Below are positions 59,090 through 64,000 of a stretch of 64,000 bases of DNA, piece by piece. This stretch comes from Cypionkella sp. Lineage in GTDB: Bacteria; Pseudomonadota; Alphaproteobacteria; Rhodobacterales; Rhodobacteraceae. The position numbers and the translations under genes were made by a program. Under the pieces are notes generated by a model. That model did no database searches, was not told the origin of the DNA, and was given only the letters and a program-made list of their open reading frames with translations. The stretch is from assembly GCA_025458525.1 (NCBI GenBank), contig JALOSF010000001.1, positions 45,963-109,962 on the forward strand. Reading direction: 5' to 3'. How positions within the stretch are numbered: position 1 is the first letter of the stretch; each line of letters starts with the position of its first letter.

Positions 59090-59113
59090 AACAACACCAC
59101 CGCAGGAGGTGCC

Positions 59114-60349
59114 ATGTTCGACCAGTCTCGCCCCGGCCTACAAACCCCCGCCCTGCCGGGTGGCCCGCGCGACGGGCTGTGCACCGATTGCGGTGTGTCG
59201 CGTCTGGGCGATGGCAAGGCCTGCGGGCGCGCCTGCCAGTTCATCGCGCCGGATTATCCCACGCTGGAACGTGCCGTTCATGGCCGCACGGCCAGGCCCG
59301 ATACGGACGAGGCGTTTTTCGGCGTGACCCATACCATGCTGCGCGCGCGGCTTGCCCCGGCCGCCCCCGGCGCGCAATGGACCGGCATCACGACCACCCT
59401 TGCCGCCAGCCTGCTGGAACACGGCCTTGTCGATGCGGTCATGACCGTGGTGCCCGACCCTGCGGATCGCTGGAAACCCCTGCCCGCCCTGATCACCGAC
59501 CGCGCCGACATGGCACAGGCGCGCGGCATGCGGATGGGCTGGGCGCCGACTTTGGCGCTGCTGGAACCTGCGCGCGCGGCGGGCTACAGGCGGCTGGCGA
59601 TGATCGGCATCCCCTGCCAGACCTACGCCCTGCGCGCGCTCGAGACGGACCTGGGGCTTGAGGCGCTTTATGTCATCGGGACGCCCTGTTCCGACAACAC
59701 CACGACCGAGAATTTCCACACCTTCCTCAACCTTCTCGACAAGGCGCCGGAAACGATCAGCTATCTGGAGTTCCGCGCCGATTTCAAGGTCGAGCTGCGG
59801 TTTGACGATGGCCGCAAGCCCCGGTTTATTCCCTTCCTCCAACTGCCGATCAGCCAGTTGCCACCGGATTTCTTTCCGATGACCTGCAAGACCTGCGTCG
59901 ATTACACCAACCGTCTGGCCGATATCACCGTGGGCTATATGGGGGGCGACGGCGATCAATGGGTGATCGCACGCAACAGCCGGGGCGCGCAGCTGTTGTC
60001 ACTGCTGCAAGACAGGCTCCAGACCGCGCCACTGACCGACAGCGGCAAACGGATCGCGGCGGTCAAGGGGTTCATGGAAAACACCGCCCGCGCGGCAGGG
60101 GGCATGCCGTTGCGCCGGATGCCCAATTGGCTGCGCCCGTTGGTCAGCATCCTGCAAACCCGGCTGGGACCGAAGGGGTTGGAATTTGCCCGCGCGCGGG
60201 TCGAGATGAAGGCGGTCGAAACCGTGTTGCACCTGCGCCGCGCCCATCCGGCACGGATGAAGAACATGATCCCCGCCCATATCTGGCGGCTGGTGGCCCG
60301 CTATGGCCTGACGCCAACCCCGGATGAAACCCGCCCGCCCCGCGGCTAA
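59114..60349 (+). CDS. Coenzyme F420 hydrogenase/dehydrogenase beta-subunit-like Fe-S flavoprotein (possibly BciB-type 8-vinyl reductase)
   Basis: LCTDCGVSRLGDGKACGRACQFIAPDYP; IGIPCQTYALRALE; MTCKTCVDYTNRLADITVGYMGG. Confidence 0.8.
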   Translation: MFDQSRPGLQTPALPGGPRDGLCTDCGVSRLGDGKACGRACQFIAPDYPTLERAVHGRTARPDTDEAFFGVTHTMLRARLAPAAPGAQWTGITTTLAASLLEHGLVDAVMTVVPDPADRWKPLPALITDRADMAQARGMRMGWAPTLALLEPARAAGYRRLAMIGIPCQTYALRALETDLGLEALYVIGTPCSDNTTTENFHTFLNLLDKAPETISYLEFRADFKVELRFDDGRKPRFIPFLQLPISQLPPDFFPMTCKTCVDYTNRLADITVGYMGGDGDQWVIARNSRGAQLLSLLQDRLQTAPLTDSGKRIAAVKGFMENTARAAGGMPLRRMPNWLRPLVSILQTRLGPKGLEFARARVEMKAVETVLHLRRAHPARMKNMIPAHIWRLVARYGLTPTPDETRPPRG

Positions 60350-60462
60350 GCGCGGGTGTCGCGGTCGGCAGAGTTTCACACCAGGCGCTGATCTGCCGGC
60401 ACGGTTTTCGAATGTGCCGCGGGTTTGGCGGCAGCGCCCCACCCTTTGCCCGATCGCGGTGA

Positions 60463-61437
60463 TCAGCCCATCAGCCGGGCGACATCCAGCATCCGGTTGG
60501 AAAATCCCCATTCGTTGTCATACCAGCCAAAGACCCGCAGCATGCCCCCCCGGGTCACGCGCGTTTCCGCCGTGGCCATGACGATGCTTTCGGGCCGGGC
60601 CCGCAGGTCGGTAGAGACCAGCGCACGGTCCGTCACACCGATCACCCCCCCGGCCGCATGAAAGGCCGCGTTGACCTGTTCTACCGTCGCGGGACGCGCC
60701 GTCATCACCGCCAGATCGACACAAGACACGCTCGCCACCGGCACGCGCACCGCCGATCCCTCGATGCGCCCGGCAATCTGTGGCAAGACACGATCGAGCA
60801 GGCGGGACGCGCTGGTGGTGGTGGGAACCATCGACAGGGCAGCCGCACGCGAGCGGGCGAAATCGGCTGCCGGGGCATCGACGGTGGGCTGGCTGCCGGT
60901 ATAGCAGTGGATCGTGGTCATCGACCCCGTCACCACGCCCCAATGCGCATCGATCAGCCGGGCCAGCGGCGCCAGTGCATTGGTGGTGCAGGACGCATTC
61001 GACACGATCCGATGGTCGCCAAGCGCCGTCTCGTTCGCGCCAAGCACCACCGTCACCTCGGCCGCGGCCGAGGGGCCCGAGATCAGAACGCGCCGCGCGC
61101 CGGCCCGCAGGCCGCGCCCGGCGATCTCGGCGCTGTCCGCCCGTCCGGTGCATTCCATCACCACATCGACGCCATTCAGATCAAGCGCCGACAGGTCTGG
61201 CGCAAGGAATTGCGGGATCGCGCGCCCATTGACATGCAAGGCCCCGTCCCGAAGCGTGACGGTGCCGCGCCACGGGCCAAAGACGCTGTCATATTCGAAC
61301 AGATGCGCCCGCATCTCGGGCGTTGCGATGTCGTTGACGCCCACCACCTCCAGCCCGGGCCAACGCTCGGGCGATTCTGCCAAGGCGCGCAGGACGGACC
61401 GACCGATCCGCCCGAACCCGTTGATAAAAATCCGCAT
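60463..61437 (-). CDS. gap: Glyceraldehyde-3-phosphate dehydrogenase family protein
   Basis: MRIFINGFGRIGRSVLRAL; SNASCTTNALAPL; WYDNEWGFSNRMLDVARL. Confidence 0.92.
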   Translation of the reverse strand: MRIFINGFGRIGRSVLRALAESPERWPGLEVVGVNDIATPEMRAHLFEYDSVFGPWRGTVTLRDGALHVNGRAIPQFLAPDLSALDLNGVDVVMECTGRADSAEIAGRGLRAGARRVLISGPSAAAEVTVVLGANETALGDHRIVSNASCTTNALAPLARLIDAHWGVVTGSMTTIHCYTGSQPTVDAPAADFARSRAAALSMVPTTTSASRLLDRVLPQIAGRIEGSAVRVPVASVSCVDLAVMTARPATVEQVNAAFHAAGGVIGVTDRALVSTDLRARPESIVMATAETRVTRGGMLRVFGWYDNEWGFSNRMLDVARLMG

Positions 61438-61523
61438 CCTTCACCTCTCACAGGGCGGCAGCATCATCATGCCGCTGCCGGGCAGGCAAGCGCCGCTTTG
61501 TCACCCGAACAAGGTTTCCGCGC

Positions 61524-62489
61524 TCAGACCTCGACCTGGGTGCCCTGCCCGCGTTCGGTGGCACGGCGCACGGCCATGGCGGCCACGGCCAGATCCTGCA
61601 AGCCAACCCCGGTTCCATCGAACAAGGTGATGTCGGACGCAGAGCGCCGACCCGGGTGCTGCCCGGTCAGAACATCGCCCAAGGGCGTGATCGCCTCGGC
61701 CGTCAAGAGCCCGGCGGCGACGGCATGCTGGGCCTCGCCAATCGTGACCGACTGCGCCACCTCGTCGGTGAACACCATGGCACGGCCCAGAATCGCGGGG
61801 TCAACCTCCTGCTTGCCCTTGGTATCGGTGCCCATGCAGGCCAGATGGGTGCCCGGGGCCACATGCTCGGCCATCAGGCTGGCCGCCGGCGACGAGGTGA
61901 TCGTCACGATGACATCCGCCTCGACCATCCGCTCCAACCCCACCGCCTCGAAGGGCAAGCCCAACTCGGCCGCGATCCGCGCCAGACCGTCCAGCATGTC
62001 GGGATGCAGGTTCCACGCGATGACGCGGTCGAACTGGCGCACCCGGGCAGCGGCGCGCAGCTGGAAGCCGGCCTGATGCCCGGCGCCCACCATGCCAAGC
62101 ACGCGCGCATCACGCCGTGCCAGCCGGTCGATGGAAATTGCACTGGCCGCCGCCGTGCGCAAGGCGGTCAGCAATCCGCCCCCCACCATCGCCGTGGGCC
62201 GCCCCGTCTCGGGGTCGAACAGAAAGACCGTTGATTGATGGTTGATGATCCCGCGCGCGGCATTGCCCGGGAAATATCCGCCCGCCTTCACGCCAAGCTG
62301 CCCCCCGGCCCGGTCCAGCCCGGACTTGAAGCCATATTGACGCCCCTCGCCCAAAGCCTCGCGCACCACGGCAAAGTTATAGGCATCGCCGCGCGACATC
62401 GCGGCAAACACGGCCTCGACGGCTGCAAAGGCATCTTCGGGCGACACCAGCCCCGCAATCAGCTTTTCTGGAACGATCAGCATGGGCAA
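61524..62489 (-). CDS. bhcD: Iminosuccinate reductase BhcD (ornithine cyclodeaminase family)
   Basis: Ornithine cyclodeaminase fold (VLGMVGAGHQAGFQLRAAARVRQF) immediately downstream of bhcC. Confidence 0.82.
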   Translation of the reverse strand: MPMLIVPEKLIAGLVSPEDAFAAVEAVFAAMSRGDAYNFAVVREALGEGRQYGFKSGLDRAGGQLGVKAGGYFPGNAARGIINHQSTVFLFDPETGRPTAMVGGGLLTALRTAAASAISIDRLARRDARVLGMVGAGHQAGFQLRAAARVRQFDRVIAWNLHPDMLDGLARIAAELGLPFEAVGLERMVEADVIVTITSSPAASLMAEHVAPGTHLACMGTDTKGKQEVDPAILGRAMVFTDEVAQSVTIGEAQHAVAAGLLTAEAITPLGDVLTGQHPGRRSASDITLFDGTGVGLQDLAVAAMAVRRATERGQGTQVEV

Positions 62490-62559
62490 GCCCCTTCCTT
62501 GACGTCTTCAATGGTCTGTGCGGGCCCCGACCGGCAGGCCGGAGCCCCGATTGACAGGT

Positions 62560-63723
62560 TCAATAGGCCTTGCCGCGTGCACTGACCGGCCAGACCACTT
62601 CGACCTTGCCGCCCCGCACGCCGACATACCAGTCGTGGACGTTGCAGGTCGGGTCGCAATGCCCCGGCACCAGCCGCAGCTTTTGATTGACCTTCAGGAC
62701 ATTGCCCAGATCTTCGACCACGCCGTGTTCGTCGCTGCACTTGACGTATTTCACATCCGTGCGGCCAAAGATCACCGGCAAGCCGGAGTCGACCGACTGC
62801 GCCTTCAACCCGGCATCGACAATCGCCTTGTCGGCCTTCGCATGGCTCATGACACTGGTCAGGATGAACAGCGCATTCTCCCACTCGCCCTGATCAATGC
62901 GCTTGCCGTCCTTGTCGAGGATGCGGCCGTAATCGGCATCCATGAAGGCATAGCTGCCGCATTGCAGCTCGTTATAGACCCCCGAGGTGGACTCAAAATA
63001 GTAGCTGCCCGTGCCGCCGCCGCCGACGATGTCGCAATCCAGCCCCTCGGCTTTCAGCGCATCAACCGCGTCCTTGACCTGCGCCACCGCCAGATCGATC
63101 TTGGCCTTGCGGTCTGCGTAGCTGTCCATGTGCTGCATCGCGCCCTGATAGGCCTGAAGCCCGGCGAATTTCAGCCCCGGCGCGGCATCGATAGCCTTGG
63201 CCAAGGCGACCACCTCGGGCGTGGTCTTCACACCGCAGCGCCCGGCACCGCAATCGATTTCCACCAGACATTCGATCGTCGTGCCGTGCTTTACCGCCGC
63301 TGCCGACAGATCGGCCACGTTCTCGATCATATCGACGCAGCAGATCGTGCGCGCGCCCAGCTTTGGCAGACGCGCAAGCCGGTCGATCTTGGCCAGATCG
63401 CGCACCTGGTTCGACACCAGCACGTCCTTGATGCCGCCGCGGGCAAAGACCTCGGCCTCGCTCACCTTCTGGCAGCACACGCCAACGGCCCCGCCCAGCC
63501 GCTCTTGCAGCTTGGCCACATCGACCGATTTGTGCATCTTGCCATGCACCCGGTGGCGCATGCCATGCGCGCGGGCGTAATCCCCCATCTTCTTGATGTT
63601 GCGCTCCAGCGCATCAAGGTCCAGCACAAGGCAGGGCGTCTGGATATCCGCCTCGTCCATTCCCGGCAGGGCGGGAATGTCATAGCCGACCTCTAGTCCT
63701 TCAAAATCCGCGTGCTTGTTCAT
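62560..63723 (-). CDS. bhcC: Beta-hydroxyaspartate aldolase BhcC (D-threonine aldolase-like, PLP)
   Basis: QTPCLVLDLDALERNIKKMGDYARAHGMRHRVHGKMHKSVDVAKLQ; VPGHCDPTCNVHDWYVGVRGGKVEVVWPVSARGKAY. Confidence 0.85.
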   Translation of the reverse strand: MNKHADFEGLEVGYDIPALPGMDEADIQTPCLVLDLDALERNIKKMGDYARAHGMRHRVHGKMHKSVDVAKLQERLGGAVGVCCQKVSEAEVFARGGIKDVLVSNQVRDLAKIDRLARLPKLGARTICCVDMIENVADLSAAAVKHGTTIECLVEIDCGAGRCGVKTTPEVVALAKAIDAAPGLKFAGLQAYQGAMQHMDSYADRKAKIDLAVAQVKDAVDALKAEGLDCDIVGGGGTGSYYFESTSGVYNELQCGSYAFMDADYGRILDKDGKRIDQGEWENALFILTSVMSHAKADKAIVDAGLKAQSVDSGLPVIFGRTDVKYVKCSDEHGVVEDLGNVLKVNQKLRLVPGHCDPTCNVHDWYVGVRGGKVEVVWPVSARGKAY

Positions 63724-63727
63724 GGTG

Positions 63728-64000
63728 TCACCCTTTCATCCAAGGCAAAGTGTCCAGATCGACGTTCCCGCCGGTGATGATGACGCCAACGCGCCGCCCC
63801 CGGAAAACGTCCTTGTTCTTCAGAATGGTCGCCAGCGGCACGGCGCAGCTCGGCTCCATCACGATCTTCATCCGCTTCCACGTCAGCTTCATCGCGTCGA
63901 TGATCTCCTCCTCGGTTGCGGTGAAGATATCGGCCACGTGGTTTGACACGAAGTGCCAGGTCAGGTCCTTCAGCGGCACCTTCAAGCCATCCGCCACCGT
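63728..64000 (-). CDS. bhcB: Beta-hydroxyaspartate dehydratase BhcB (threonine/serine dehydratase family), C-terminal part, truncated by window edge
   Basis: C-terminal MEPSCAVPLATILKNKDVFRGRRVGVIITGGNVDLDTLPW; adjacent to bhcC. Confidence 0.78.
   Translation of the reverse strand, partial: TVADGLKVPLKDLTWHFVSNHVADIFTATEEEIIDAMKLTWKRMKIVMEPSCAVPLATILKNKDVFRGRRVGVIITGGNVDLDTLPWMKG

Overview
GC-rich alphaproteobacterial (Rhodobacteraceae-like) chromosomal segment. Most of it is ordinary metabolism: a TctABC tripartite tricarboxylate transporter with a two-component system, L25, YchF, TrpA, a B12-dependent RNR, ArgC, DnaE, a dispersed purine-catabolism set (xdhABC, BMP-type ABC importer, puuD, uraH, a puuE-uraD fusion, allE-like, allA, purine permease), a Zur/ZnuABC zinc locus and, at the right edge, bhcD-bhcC-bhcB of the beta-hydroxyaspartate cycle. 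The most unusual region is a compact ~9.07 kb Mu-like transposable element (about 50015-59088). It encodes a CI-like repressor, a Ner-like protein, an intact MuA-type DDE transposase, a MuB ATPase, GemA, a Mu gpT-type major capsid protein and a Mu I-type protease. I recognise no portal, large terminase, tail or lysis gene. All ORFs are open, many are joined by 4-bp ATGA overlaps, and both ends carry a shared 13-bp motif. This looks more like a streamlined capsid-encoding transposable element or phage satellite than a random prophage remnant, but that is an inference. The element also contains a tRNA-like cloverleaf and a structured ~260 bp noncoding gap. All product calls come from reading the translations by eye; no database search was run.
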